Source: Halothiobacillus neapolitanus (GTDB lineage: Bacteria > Pseudomonadota > Gammaproteobacteria > Halothiobacillales > Halothiobacillaceae). From it: a stretch of DNA of 48,878 bases. Every line of letters starts with the position of its first letter. Position 1 is the first letter of the stretch. The position numbers and the translations under genes were made by a program. Location: the NCBI GenBank assembly GCA_022730245.1, contig DZCK01000003.1, positions 1 to 48,878 on the forward strand, given 5' to 3'. Positions 29,027 through 39,220 of the stretch are shown piece by piece. The notes under the pieces were generated by a model. The model was not told the origin of the DNA. It saw only the letters and a program-made list of their open reading frames with translations, and did not search any database.

Positions 29027-30604
29027 TTAATGCCGGAAGTGGCGAATGCCGGTAAATACCATGGCGATATTGTGTTCGTTCGCGGCATCAATCACTTCCT
29101 GATCACGCAGCGAGCCGCCCGGTTGAATTACGGCGGTAATACCCACGGCGGCGGCGGCATCGATGCCATCGCGGAACGGAAAAAACGCATCGGAGGCCAT
29201 GACAGAACCGGCCACGGGCAAGCCGGCATCGGCGGCTTTAATGGCCGCGATGCGCGCCGAATACACGCGGCTCATTTGCCCGGCACCTACGCCGATGGTT
29301 TGCTCGCCGCTGGCGTAAATAATGGCATTCGATTTAACAAATTTGGCGACATTCCAGGCGAACAATAAATCGCGCAGTTCCTCAGGCGTGGGCTGGCGTT
29401 GCGTCACGATGGTTAAATCGGCTTGGGAGAGCCTCGCCTCGTCATTATCTTGCACCAGCAGGCCGCCGTGTACGCGCTTGAAATCGAGCCGTGGTTTGCT
29501 TTGAGCCTCGGCAAAACCTGTGGTGAGAACACGGATATTCGGTTTGGCCGCTAATTCCACGCGGGCATCGTCGCTGAGTGCGGGCGCGATAATCACCTCG
29601 ACAAATTGGCGCGCAACGATCTGGCGGGCGGTGTGGGCATCGAGCGGTCGGTTAAAGGCAATAATGCCGCCAAAGGCCGACGTCGGATCGGTGGCATAGG
29701 CGCGATCATAAGCCACGGTTAAATCAGCCCCGATGGCAACGCCACAGGGGTTGGCATGTTTCACAATCACGCAGGCGGGTTCTTTAAATTGCTTCACGCA
29801 TTCCAGTGCGGCATCGGCATCGGCAATGTTGTTGAATGATAACGCCTTGCCTTGAATGATTTGCGCGCTGGCAATGCTGCCAGCCGGTGCGGTGTGCTCT
29901 ATATAAAACGCGGCCGCTTGGTGCGGGTTTTCGCCGTAGCGTAAATCTTGCGCTTTGATGAGTTGCAGGTTGAAGGTGGGCGCAAAGGCATTGCCGCTGA
30001 CCATTTTGCCGAAGTAGTCGGCAATCATGCCGTCATAATGCGCCGTGTGTTCAAAGGCTTGCACGGCGAGTTCAAATCGGGTTTTGCCTTCAATACCACC
30101 CGCTTCTATTTCTGCCAAAACGCGCGAGTAATTGGCCGGATTGACGATAATCGCGACATCTTGATGGTTTTTCGCGGCGGCGCGCACCATGGCAGGTCCG
30201 CCAATATCGATATGTTCAACCGCGTCTTCAAACGTGCAATGTGCCGCCGCGACGGTGCGCGCAAATGGATATAAATTGACTACCACAAGATCGATGGGCT
30301 GAATGCCCTGCTCGCGCATGACGGCCTCATCCTGCCCGCGCCGCGCCAAAATACCCCCGTGAATCTTGGGGTTTAGGGTTTTGACGCGACCGGCCATCAT
30401 CTCGGGAAAACCGGTGACATCGGCCACCTCTGTGACCGGCAAACCCGCTTCCCGTAGCATTTGGGCGGTGCCGCCGGTGGAGATGAGTGCCACGCCATTT
30501 TGATGCAAACCCTGAGCGAAATCGAGCAAGCCGGTTTTATCAGAAACGCTCAGTAAAGCGCGGCGGGGTAGGGTTCGGGGCATGATTTTGGGGGATGAGC
30601 TCAT
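29027..30604 (-). CDS. purH: Bifunctional AICAR formyltransferase/IMP cyclohydrolase PurH
   Basis: Catalyses the last two steps of IMP synthesis. It has 525 residues. The N-terminal cyclohydrolase domain shows [47 protein letters not shown] and NLYPFARTV; the transformylase domain shows [39 protein letters not shown] and the C-terminal FTGIRHFRH. The ATG at 30604 has AGGA 7 nt upstream. purD is not adjacent; rmuC follows instead. A MITE-like element lies 40 bp upstream. Confidence 0.98.
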   Translation of the reverse strand: MSSSPKIMPRTLPRRALLSVSDKTGLLDFAQGLHQNGVALISTGGTAQMLREAGLPVTEVADVTGFPEMMAGRVKTLNPKIHGGILARRGQDEAVMREQGIQPIDLVVVNLYPFARTVAAAHCTFEDAVEHIDIGGPAMVRAAAKNHQDVAIIVNPANYSRVLAEIEAGGIEGKTRFELAVQAFEHTAHYDGMIADYFGKMVSGNAFAPTFNLQLIKAQDLRYGENPHQAAAFYIEHTAPAGSIASAQIIQGKALSFNNIADADAALECVKQFKEPACVIVKHANPCGVAIGADLTVAYDRAYATDPTSAFGGIIAFNRPLDAHTARQIVARQFVEVIIAPALSDDARVELAAKPNIRVLTTGFAEAQSKPRLDFKRVHGGLLVQDNDEARLSQADLTIVTQRQPTPEELRDLLFAWNVAKFVKSNAIIYASGEQTIGVGAGQMSRVYSARIAAIKAADAGLPVAGSVMASDAFFPFRDGIDAAAAVGITAVIQPGGSLRDQEVIDAANEHNIAMVFTGIRHFRH

Positions 30605-30643
30605 GAAAAATCCTAAGTAATCGCTTGAGTAATCGCCTGTCTG

Positions 30644-30806
30644 GGAGCCTGTCGGGCTTTAGGGGATTCGGCTGCACATTCATCTGCACGGTGCCTATTT
30701 CACCGCTTTTTGGGGCAATAGAACCTGCTATTGCCCAGCAAAATCGGCAAAACAGGCCATCGCCCCGCTAAATTTTCGCACCGATTCCTAACGTCAGATA
30801 GGCTCC
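30644..30806. mobile_element. MITE-like dispersed element, copy B (163 bp)
   Basis: Inverted ends GGAGCCT (30644-30650) and AGGCTCC (30800-30806), extending imperfectly through CTTTAGGGGATTCGG and its partner near 30782-30797. Long stretches match copy A at 9134-9294. Two internal stems are clear: the perfect GGGCAATAG/CTATTGCCC hairpin and CGGTG/CACCG. It encodes no protein and sits between the dehydrogenase gene and purH. Confidence 0.75.
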
Positions 30807-30862
30807 TAATGGGGCGCAAAGACACGCATTTTACACGGCACGCCGCTGTGATCGATGAAAAA

Positions 30863-31747
30863 TCACGGCGCAGCGGGCGGAACCAGTGCGGCATAAAGCG
30901 CGCTGTAGTCGGCATCGCCCGCACCCTCTTGGCAGGCATGCGCCAGCGTATCGGTTAGCGCATGGACGATTTGGGTATTGATGTGACGGTGTTCTGCCGC
31001 CGCTGCAAACAAGCGCAAATCTTTGAGTAAATGCTTGAGGGGGAAGTTGGCATGGGCAAAATCCCGCGCCTGCATTTTTTCTAATTTTTTATCGAATGTG
31101 GGGGCGTACAGCGCGCTGGCGCGTAGGGTTTCCATAAATTGCCCCACCGCAACGCCTTCGCGCTGCACCAACCCAAGGCTTAGGGAAAAAGCGGCCGTTA
31201 GAGAGCCAATTAATTGATTCATTGCCAGTTTTACGGCAGCACCCTGCCCCACATCGCCAAAATGCGTTGGCGTGCCGAGTGCGCCCAGCACCATTTCGGC
31301 TTGCACAATATCCGCGCTTGCCCCGCCCAAGAGGATTTGTAGCGTGCCGGTTTGCGCTTGCGGGGTAGAGCCGAGCACCGGCGCTTCAAGATAGCGACCG
31401 CCGAGCGCATGAATCGACTGCGCCAGTGCGCGAGATTGATCCGGCGAGATGGTTGAGCCGTTAATCACCAGGCGATTGCGCCACAAGGATTGATGCTCGG
31501 GCGCCAGAAATACGGCCTCGCAGGCGGCAAAATCCGCTAACATCACCCAGACGATGTGTGCAGGGGTAACCGCTTGCATCAAAGAGGGCGCTACGCTAAT
31601 CGCCGTCGGCGCCTGCGCGGTCGCACGAGAAAGCCAGGTTTCGGGCAGCGGGCTGCGATTATAGCCGCGCACGGTAAACCCCAATTCGGCTAAGCGCTGC
31701 GCCATGGCGCGCCCCATTAATCCCAAACCCACAATGGCAATGTTCAT
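30863..31747 (-). CDS. NAD(P)-dependent beta-hydroxyacid dehydrogenase
   Basis: Protein of 294 residues of the 3-hydroxyisobutyrate / 2-hydroxy-3-oxopropionate / GLYR reductase family. It has a Rossmann motif IAIVGLGLMGRAMAQRLAEL at the N-terminus, the substrate-site region (GRYLEAPVLGSTPQAQTGTL) near residue 130, and the catalytic-lysine helix GQGAAVKLAMNQLIG. NRS after the second strand (GYNRSP) suggests NADP preference. The exact substrate cannot be told. The upstream site is weak. Confidence 0.88.
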   Translation of the reverse strand: MNIAIVGLGLMGRAMAQRLAELGFTVRGYNRSPLPETWLSRATAQAPTAISVAPSLMQAVTPAHIVWVMLADFAACEAVFLAPEHQSLWRNRLVINGSTISPDQSRALAQSIHALGGRYLEAPVLGSTPQAQTGTLQILLGGASADIVQAEMVLGALGTPTHFGDVGQGAAVKLAMNQLIGSLTAAFSLSLGLVQREGVAVGQFMETLRASALYAPTFDKKLEKMQARDFAHANFPLKHLLKDLRLFAAAAEHRHINTQIVHALTDTLAHACQEGAGDADYSALYAALVPPAAP

Positions 31748-31783
31748 TTTTATGCTCAGCGATTATTTCTAGAGTTTTTCATC

Positions 31784-33268
31784 ATGCCTCAAACACCGCC
31801 GCCGCAGAAACCCGATTTGCGCTCTTCACTTTCGCCGCCTGCCGATTGGGGTGTATGGCTCAATGCTGCCCGCCGCCGCCCGAGCGGTGCGGCGCCGACG
31901 TTGTTTCACACCGAAACGCGCGCTGAAATTGAGCGCGATTACGATCGGGTGTTATTTTCAACCCCGGTGCGGCGCATGGCCGATAAAACCCAAGTGTTTC
32001 CCCTCGATCGATCCGATAGCGTGCGAACGCGCCTCACGCACTCGCACGAGGTGGCCAATTTAGCCCGATCGGTGGGGGTGGATTTGGTGTTTAATCGCGG
32101 CTTGGCTGCAGGGTTACCCACCGCTCTGCGCGATGTGCCCGCTTTGCTTGCCACCATTGGGCTGGCGCATGATTTAGGCAATCCGCCCTTTGGGCATCAA
32201 GGCGAGGCAGCGATGGGGGGGTGGTTTGCCCAGAACTATGCTCGGGTTTTTGGTGATGCCCCCGAATTGACCGATGCCATGCGCCAAGATTTTCTGCGCT
32301 TTGAAGGCAATGCACAAACTTTGCGATTGCTCACCAAATTGCAGCTCATTAACGATGATTACGGCTTGAATTTAACCGCCGCCACCTTGGCCGCGCTAAT
32401 TAAATACCCCGTGGGCAGCGCCGCTATCGATCAAACGAGGGTGGCGCGCAAAAAGCACGGCTTTTTCCAATCCGAACAGGCCTTGGTTTTGGATGTGCAG
32501 ACGCGCTGCGGCTTGATGCCGGGGCAGCGCCATCCATTGACGTGGATTTTAGAGGCCTGCGATGACATCGCCTACTCGGTGCTGGATGCCGAGGATGCGG
32601 TTAAAAAAGGATTGCTCTCATTTTCAGACATGATGGCTTTTTTACGCCATACGGCCGGCGATGATGCGGTGGTTACCCAAGTGTGTGCGGCCGCAGAGCA
32701 CGAGCATTGGCGGTATCGGGCGGCGGGGTTATCGCCGGCAGAATTAAATGACATCTCCATGCAAACCTTTCGCATTCGGGCAATTGGCGCCTTGATGCAG
32801 GCCGTTGCCGATACTTTTTTAGCGCAGTTGCCCGCTATTAGTCGGGGCGATTTTAATCAGGAGTTGATCGCCGCCTCGCCTGCGGGCGCGCTGTTGCAAG
32901 CGCTTAAAGCCTGTAATTGGCAGCATGTGTACCGGCATAAAACCGTGCTAAAAGTTGAGTTGACGGGCTTTGTGGTGATTCATGGCTTAATGGATGCCTT
33001 CTGGTATGCCATTACCTGCCGCATTGATGCACAAAACCCAGCCAGTGCGCGCCGCACACCGTTGGCAAGCTACTTGTACCAATTAATTTCAGAAAATTAT
33101 CGCCGCGTGTTTGAATCGCCCCGCAACCCCATGCCGTTGCGCTACCGAGAGGCGCAGCTGTTAACGGATATGCTGTCGGGCATGACGGATAGTTTTGCGG
33201 TACGCTCCTGGCAGCAAATTCAGGAAGCTGGGTTCAGTTCAACCGTTCATTTAGGAGTTCGCGCGTGA
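31784..33268 (+). CDS. dgt: dGTPase-like deoxynucleotide triphosphohydrolase
   Basis: HD-domain enzyme of 494 residues that cleaves dNTPs to deoxynucleosides and triphosphate. The order of motifs is that of Dgt: RRMADKTQVFPLDRSDSVRTR, THSHEVANLARSVG (metal His), LAHDLGNPPFGHQGE (HD pair) and ACDDIAYSVLDAEDA. The preferred substrate (dGTP or several dNTPs) cannot be inferred. Its stop overlaps the yfbR GTG start by 4 bp, so the pair is translationally coupled. Confidence 0.92.
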   Translation: MPQTPPPQKPDLRSSLSPPADWGVWLNAARRRPSGAAPTLFHTETRAEIERDYDRVLFSTPVRRMADKTQVFPLDRSDSVRTRLTHSHEVANLARSVGVDLVFNRGLAAGLPTALRDVPALLATIGLAHDLGNPPFGHQGEAAMGGWFAQNYARVFGDAPELTDAMRQDFLRFEGNAQTLRLLTKLQLINDDYGLNLTAATLAALIKYPVGSAAIDQTRVARKKHGFFQSEQALVLDVQTRCGLMPGQRHPLTWILEACDDIAYSVLDAEDAVKKGLLSFSDMMAFLRHTAGDDAVVTQVCAAAEHEHWRYRAAGLSPAELNDISMQTFRIRAIGALMQAVADTFLAQLPAISRGDFNQELIAASPAGALLQALKACNWQHVYRHKTVLKVELTGFVVIHGLMDAFWYAITCRIDAQNPASARRTPLASYLYQLISENYRRVFESPRNPMPLRYREAQLLTDMLSGMTDSFAVRSWQQIQEAGFSSTVHLGVRA

Positions 33269-33882
33269 GTGTCTCGGAATCAACCGTGCCGCAGAGCCAT
33301 TTTTTTGCCTATTTAGCGCGCATGAAATACATCGTGCGCTGGGGCTTGATGCGCAATACCCGCCGCGAAAATATCCAAGAGCATAGTCTGCAAGTGGCCA
33401 TGATTGCCCACGCGCTGGCTCTAATCGGCAATGAGCTGTACAGCGAGACGAACGATATTGGCCGAATTGTGACCGTAGCGCTTTACCATGATGCGCCAGA
33501 AATTATTACCGGCGATTTGCCCACGCCGATTAAATATTTTCGCCAAGATATTTTAGATTCATACAAAGCGCTCGAAGCCCATGCCGAGGCTAAGCTGGTG
33601 GGGCTGCTACCCGCTCAATTACGCCAAGCGTTTGCCTCGGTGATTGAAAGTGAGCAGATTGAGCCCGAGGTGGCGCGTGTTGTTAAAGCCGCCGATTCGC
33701 TATCGGCCTACTTAAAGTGCTTGGAAGAAGGCTTCGCGGGGAATTTAGAGTTCAAAAAAGCCGAAGGCTATTTGCTCAGCAAGCTTGAAACCATGCAGGA
33801 AACCTTACCTGCGGTGGCATACTTTCGAAGCCACTTTATCGACGGGTTTAAGTTGACCTTAGATGATCTAAGCCACGATTAA
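33265..33882 (+). CDS. yfbR: 5'-deoxynucleotidase YfbR
   Basis: HD-domain phosphatase of 205 residues that hydrolyses deoxynucleoside 5'-monophosphates. Motifs: YIVRWGLMRNTRRENIQEHS, ALYHDAPEIITGDLPTPIKYF and VKAADSLSAYLKCLEE. The start is GTG at 33265, preceded by TTAGGAG and overlapping the dgt stop (GTGA). Together the two enzymes would degrade dNTPs and dNMPs to deoxynucleosides. Confidence 0.95.
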   Translation: MSVSESTVPQSHFFAYLARMKYIVRWGLMRNTRRENIQEHSLQVAMIAHALALIGNELYSETNDIGRIVTVALYHDAPEIITGDLPTPIKYFRQDILDSYKALEAHAEAKLVGLLPAQLRQAFASVIESEQIEPEVARVVKAADSLSAYLKCLEEGFAGNLEFKKAEGYLLSKLETMQETLPAVAYFRSHFIDGFKLTLDDLSHD

Positions 33883-33895
33883 ACTAGGATGCGCG

Positions 33896-33917
33896 CCCCG
33901 ATTAACGGGGTGTTTTC
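33896..33917 (+). terminator. Possible terminator after yfbR
   Basis: CCCCG-ATTAA-CGGGG followed by TGTTTTCATTT, 13 nt after the yfbR stop. The stem is short (5 bp) but GC-only. It overlaps the stop of the converging membrane protein gene. Confidence 0.55.
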
Positions 33918-34762
33918 ATTTGATAAAAATCGACCCGGCCGCGTAAATAATGCACCGCGCCCGCCACAATTAATCCGCCCAGTGCCAGTAAAAAAAGGCT
34001 CGTCTGTACATAGCCTAGCATGGCAATGGCCGCGCCGATCATGCCCAAATGCCGCCCTAGCACGCGCGTTGCGCTGGTTATGGCAATACTTAAAGCCGAT
34101 AACGCACCCAATTCCAGCGCGAGCAAAACCATTAAACCCATTAAAATACTGGCGTAGGCGGGGTAGATCACCGCGAGTGCACCCAGCCCCAGCGCTAAAA
34201 TTAACACCGCGATAACCACGCGCTGCTGCGTGCGGGTCGGTGTGGATTTAGGCAAGTAATCGTTCAAGCGAAGCCACAGCATTAAGCCGGCGGCGAACGT
34301 CCAAATGCCAATAAATAAGCTTATGACGGCAATCAGCCGCAAATCCCAGGTGTACGCCTCGTGATCGGTTTCAACCCAGCCGGTTAAGCCGAGCAAGGCA
34401 ACCGATACCCCACCACCAATCGTAATGAGGGCTAACCCGCTGAGTATGCTGTCTTGGCCGCCATCCGGTTCGATTTCTGCGCGCTCCCCCCCCGCTGGTG
34501 GACGCCCTTGTTTGCGTGCAGATAAGGGGGCGGCGGCCATGCCGAGCAAAATCATGATGCAGGCTAAGAGCGTGTTGCTGCCATCGGAGGTCCAGAGCAC
34601 AGAGCCCAGCATCATGGCCATCGCTAAAATGAGCAAGCCCACCGCCGCCTTCGGCCAAGGCGCTCGCCCTGATTTTTGCTGGCCGCTTAAGCCATGCACG
34701 GCCACCAAAATGGCAATTAAGGCGAACCAGCCAATGAAATCAATTTGCATGCCCACATTCAT
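33902..34762 (-). CDS. Transhydrogenase beta-like membrane protein lacking the NADP domain
   Basis: Polytopic membrane protein of 286 residues with about eight or nine spans. By eye it follows the membrane part of PntB: an N-terminal LIAILVAVHGLSG similar to the PntB start, then paired spans, LFIGIWTFAAGLMLWLRLND similar to the PntB FIGxxTFTGS segment, and final AMLGYVQTSLFLLALGGLIV. It stops where PntB would enter its NADP(H)-binding domain, about 180 residues short. The membrane His of PntB is not evident. The ATGA overlap with the preceding 121-residue gene indicates coupling. This is homology by pattern only. Confidence 0.6.
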   Translation of the reverse strand: MNVGMQIDFIGWFALIAILVAVHGLSGQQKSGRAPWPKAAVGLLILAMAMMLGSVLWTSDGSNTLLACIMILLGMAAAPLSARKQGRPPAGGERAEIEPDGGQDSILSGLALITIGGGVSVALLGLTGWVETDHEAYTWDLRLIAVISLFIGIWTFAAGLMLWLRLNDYLPKSTPTRTQQRVVIAVLILALGLGALAVIYPAYASILMGLMVLLALELGALSALSIAITSATRVLGRHLGMIGAAIAMLGYVQTSLFLLALGGLIVAGAVHYLRGRVDFYQMKTPR

Positions 34763-35124
34763 GGTCGCGGCTCGTGCTCGGTGGGGTTGGGTGAAGCCGC
34801 TGGCGCTACGGTGTGCGGATGTGCGGATTCGGGCGGTATGAGGGTTTTTCTGGCCAGCGGTTCACAGCAAACTTCTCGCCAGAGCAGTGAGAACGCAGTG
34901 GTGGCTGATTGCGCGGCAAATAGCACGGCCAACGCGGTGAGGATCATGCCGGTTATTGAGGTGACATTGACGAGCGCACTGGTGGCGGCCACCAGCATAA
35001 AACCGGCCAATGCCGCAGCCAGCAAAAGCCCCCGCCCTCGCCGCCGCGCATCGCCGCGCACAAAGCCCGAAAGCCCCAGCGCGACAGCCAGCAGCACGGT
35101 GTAGAGGGCGATCACCGGATCCAT
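34759..35124 (-). CDS. Small membrane protein, PntA membrane-domain-like
   Basis: Protein of 121 residues with three hydrophobic segments (ALYTVLLAVALGLSGFV, GLLLAAALAGFMLVAATSAL, ITGMILTALAVLFAA) and a proline-rich tail. The size and the NVTSITGMILTALAV stretch recall the small PntA2 membrane subunit (VTNAIS...VVGAL), consistent with the PntB-like next gene. A strong AGGAG lies 6 nt before the ATG. It is 25 nt downstream of trxB and overlaps the next gene by 4 bp, so the three form an operon. Confidence 0.6.
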   Translation of the reverse strand: MDPVIALYTVLLAVALGLSGFVRGDARRRGRGLLLAAALAGFMLVAATSALVNVTSITGMILTALAVLFAAQSATTAFSLLWREVCCEPLARKTLIPPESAHPHTVAPAASPNPTEHEPRP

Positions 35125-35149
35125 CGGGGGCTCCTAACGTTTGGCCGCG

Positions 35150-36208
<1,059 letters not shown>

Positions 36209-36229
36209 TCAAACGTTAAGGATAAAGGT

Positions 36230-37342
36230 ATGAAGTTTCAAGGCGAACCGAGTTACGCCCACGGCAGCGCAGAGTGTATCGGCGTTTTATTGCTCAATTT
36301 AGGCACGCCCGATGCGCCCACCACACCCGCCTTGCGGCGCTACTTGAAGCAGTTTTTATCGGATCCACGCGTGATAGAGGTGAATAAATTTCTGTGGTGG
36401 CCAATTTTAAACCTCATTATTTTGAACACCCGCCCCGTCAAATCGGCAGCGGCCTATCGCGAGGTTTGGAGCCATTATGAAGAAGGCTCGCCGCTGCTTA
36501 CCATTTCCCGACAGCAGCAACGCGGCCTGCAAACGCGCCTGACGCAGCACATGGCAGGCCCTGTCACCGTGGCGCTCGGCATGCGTTATGGCAACCCATC
36601 GGTGGCCAGCGCCTTGGCGGAACTGCGTGATGCCGGCGCCCAGCGCATCGTGGTGCTGCCGATGTATCCACAATATGCCGCCGCCACCACCGCATCCAGT
36701 TTCGATGCGGTGTTCGATGAGCTTAAAACCTGGCGCTGGATGCCCGAGCTGCGCCTTATTACCCATTACCATCGTGAACCGGCTTATTTAGACGCGCTGG
36801 CGGCCAGCGTGCGTGCGCATTTTGCCGAACACGGTATGCCGCAAAAGCTCATGATGAGTTTTCATGGCGTGCCCAAACGCTATTTGCTGGCGGGCGATCC
36901 CTACCATTGCGAATGCCATGTGACGGGGCGTTTACTGGCCGAGCGCCTAGGGCTTACGCCTGAGCAATATATGGTTACTTTTCAATCTCGTTTTGGCCGC
37001 GAGGAATGGCTGCGCCCCTACACCGATGAAACCATGAAAGCCTTGCCCGGCCAAGGCATCAAAAATATTGCCGTGATTTGCCCCGGTTTTTCAGCCGATT
37101 GCTTGGAGACCATCGAAGAAATTGGTCAAGAAAATCGCGAATACTTCATGGAAGCGGGCGGGGAAACCTATCATTACATCGAAGCGCTCAACGCCCGAGA
37201 TGACCACCTGGATGGCTTGGCGCGTTTAATTGCCCGCCATACCCAAGGCTGGCCAGAGGCTGCTGGGTTTGATGCCCACGCCGATGAGCAAGAGCGGGCT
37301 TTAGTGCACGCCAATGCCCTTAAAATGGGCGCCGCGCAATGA
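36230..37342 (+). CDS. hemH: Ferrochelatase
   Basis: Inserts Fe2+ into protoporphyrin IX, the last step of protoheme synthesis. It has 370 residues. Family signatures: GVLLLNLGTPDAPTTPALRR, YREVWSHYEEGSPLL, the active-site His in MSFHGVPKRYL, DPYHCECHVTGRLLAERL, TFQSRFGREEWLRPYTDE and PGFSADCLETIEEI. The start at 36230 has AAAGGT/AAGGAT just upstream. The next gene overlaps its stop by 4 bp. Confidence 0.97.
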   Translation: MKFQGEPSYAHGSAECIGVLLLNLGTPDAPTTPALRRYLKQFLSDPRVIEVNKFLWWPILNLIILNTRPVKSAAAYREVWSHYEEGSPLLTISRQQQRGLQTRLTQHMAGPVTVALGMRYGNPSVASALAELRDAGAQRIVVLPMYPQYAAATTASSFDAVFDELKTWRWMPELRLITHYHREPAYLDALAASVRAHFAEHGMPQKLMMSFHGVPKRYLLAGDPYHCECHVTGRLLAERLGLTPEQYMVTFQSRFGREEWLRPYTDETMKALPGQGIKNIAVICPGFSADCLETIEEIGQENREYFMEAGGETYHYIEALNARDDHLDGLARLIARHTQGWPEAAGFDAHADEQERALVHANALKMGAAQ

Positions 37343-38112
37343 GCGCGCTGCCCCCCATCGGGGTGCTGATTATTGGGGATGAAATTCTCTCTGGTCGCCG
37401 CAAAGATACGCACTTGGCAGCGGTTATCGAGCGCTTGGCGCCGCGCGGGTTGCGTTTGAGCTGGGCACAGATGATTGGTGATGAGGTCAGCCTGATCGAG
37501 GCCACCTTGCGCAGAAGCTTCGCTGCGGGGAGCATCACTTTTTGCTTTGGCGGCATTGGCGCCACGCCCGATGACCTAACCCGCGCGGCAGCGGCCGCCG
37601 CCTTCGATCAGCCCCTGGTGCGCCACGCAGAAGCCGAGCGCCGGATTATCGCGCAATTTGGCGCGACAGCGTTCCCGCATCGCGTTTTTATGGCCGATTT
37701 GCCCGCTTCTGCCGATTTAATTCCCAACCCGGTAAATCAAGTCGCAGGATTCAGCTTGGCTAACCATTATTTTATGCCGGGTTTCCCAAATATGGCGCAT
37801 CCGATGCTTGATTGGGTTTTGGCCAACCCGTTAACTCACATCGGCAGCGAGCATTACTGCGAGCAGGCGGTTTGGACGCTGGATGCCACCGAGAGCGATT
37901 TAATGCCGATCATGAATCACCTGAGTGCCGCCTTTGCCGATTTGAAATTATTCAGCCTGCCCACCCTGCAAGCGGGGCGTCGGCTTATTGAGCTCGGCTT
38001 TAAAGGCGAGCAAGCGCGTGTGATTGACGCCATGGCAGAATTGCGAAATCATTTGCAGGCACAGAATGTGGCGTTCTACGCCGCGCGCCCAAGTGAGTTA
38101 TTCCACACCTGA
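37339..38112 (+). CDS. CinA-like MoCF-domain (molybdopterin-binding fold) protein
   Basis: Protein of 257 residues matching the N-terminal part of CinA-type proteins: IGVLIIGDEILSGRRKDTHL, TFCFGGIGATPDDLTRAA, and NPVNQVAGFSLANHYFMPGFPNM. It lacks the C-terminal nicotinamide-nucleotide amidase domain, as in other stand-alone members. The biochemical role of this short form is uncertain (proposed nucleotide-pool or ADP-ribose-type pyrophosphatase functions belong to CinA proper). The ATGA overlap with hemH shows coupling. Confidence 0.88.
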   Translation: MSALPPIGVLIIGDEILSGRRKDTHLAAVIERLAPRGLRLSWAQMIGDEVSLIEATLRRSFAAGSITFCFGGIGATPDDLTRAAAAAAFDQPLVRHAEAERRIIAQFGATAFPHRVFMADLPASADLIPNPVNQVAGFSLANHYFMPGFPNMAHPMLDWVLANPLTHIGSEHYCEQAVWTLDATESDLMPIMNHLSAAFADLKLFSLPTLQAGRRLIELGFKGEQARVIDAMAELRNHLQAQNVAFYAARPSELFHT

Positions 38113-38124
38113 GGTTAGCCCTTA

Positions 38125-38934
38125 ATGAACACGCCATGGGTTTTACCGCACAAAACGCAAGCAGTGATTTTCGATATTGGTGGCGTGCTGTTGGATGGCG
38201 AAACCCCCATGGCCGGTGCGCTTGAGGCCATCGCCGCCTTGCGGGAAGCCCGTTTGCCTTTCTTATTGCTTACCAACACCACCCGCCGTAGCCATGCGAA
38301 CCTTCTCGCGGCGCTCAATCGCGTGGGTTTTTTGCTCCGACCTGAACAGCTTTTAACGCCCGCGCGCGCGGCTGCCGTTTGGTTGCAGGCGCATCAAACG
38401 CCCGCCTTATTTTTAATTCACGAGGGATTGCGTGCCGATTTTGATGGCTGTGCCGCCCTAGGCGCACAAGCCACGAGTGAAGCCACTCAAGCCAGCGCGG
38501 TGGTTATCGGCGATGCGGGTGATGGCTTTACTTATGCGGCACTCAATGCAGCGTTCCGTGCGATCCACGCGGGCGCGCATTTGCTCTCGTTGGCAGACAG
38601 CCGTTTTTTCCGTGAAGGCGGCGCGCTGTGGCTGGATGCGGGGCCTTTTGTGCGGCTGCTGGAAAACGCTGCCTCGGTGCGCGCGGTGAGCTTAGGCAAA
38701 CCCGGTGCCGCGTTTTTTCAACAAGCCATCGATGTGCTTGGGGTGCCCGCCGCGCATATTGTGATGATTGGCGATGACATCACCACCGATATCTTGGGCG
38801 CGGCGGCGGTGGGCTTAAAAACCATGCTTGTGCAAACCGGCAAATACCAGCCGGCGGATCAAGCCAAGTTGCCACCCAACAGCCGGTGTGTACCGGATGT
38901 GCTGGCTGCCGTGCGCGATATTTTGGCGGGGTAG
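38125..38934 (+). CDS. HAD-superfamily IIA (NagD/LHPP-like) hydrolase
   Basis: Protein of 269 residues with a HAD IIA layout: motif I AVIFDIGGVLLDGETP, motif II LLLTNTTRRS, motif III SLGKPGAAFFQQA and motif IV MIGDDITTDILGAAAVG, with a C2 cap between. Motif I has Gly where most HAD phosphatases have the second catalytic Asp (DxD), a deviation shared in kind with the LHPP/HDHD2 branch. It may still act as a phosphatase; the substrate is unknown. It follows the CinA-like gene by 12 nt. Confidence 0.88.
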   Translation: MNTPWVLPHKTQAVIFDIGGVLLDGETPMAGALEAIAALREARLPFLLLTNTTRRSHANLLAALNRVGFLLRPEQLLTPARAAAVWLQAHQTPALFLIHEGLRADFDGCAALGAQATSEATQASAVVIGDAGDGFTYAALNAAFRAIHAGAHLLSLADSRFFREGGALWLDAGPFVRLLENAASVRAVSLGKPGAAFFQQAIDVLGVPAAHIVMIGDDITTDILGAAAVGLKTMLVQTGKYQPADQAKLPPNSRCVPDVLAAVRDILAG

Positions 38935-39102
38935 CGCTTCGGCGGGTCTTGAAGCACGTGCTGAATTATTCCATCTTGGATTTATCCATACCCTAACTGC
39001 GGCTCGAAACGCCCGATTAAATCAGAGCCTTTGTGCCGTCATAACAGCGGGAAAGCGCCGCGCGCCATGTTGAAGCGATTTAATGTTCACTGCGCGGTTA
39101 AG

Positions 39103-39130
39103 TGAACTTAATCCAGCACGCGCCATCTTA
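39103..39130 (+). promoter_or_regulatory. Sigma-E-like promoter upstream of degP/Q
   Basis: TGAACTT, a 16-bp spacer and TCTTA resemble the extracytoplasmic-stress sigma-E consensus GGAACTT-N16-TCTGA. It overlaps a perfect inverted repeat GTTCACT (39085-39091) / AGTGAAC (39101-39107). The leader would be about 85 nt. DegP-type genes are classical members of this regulon, which raises the likelihood. Confidence 0.4.
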
Positions 39131-39220
39131 ATTTGCAAGCCATAACCCGCAGGCAAAGCTAAATTGGCTCTGCTCCCGCGCGGTTATCGCTGATTTGTCT
39201 TCAAATTTATGGGGTATGTT

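Noticed and set aside
34425-35104. Plus-strand open frames opposite the transhydrogenase-like genes
   Set aside because: The minus-strand genes have coherent membrane spans, a strong AGGAG and an ATGA overlap; the plus frames are Ala/Arg-rich shadows.
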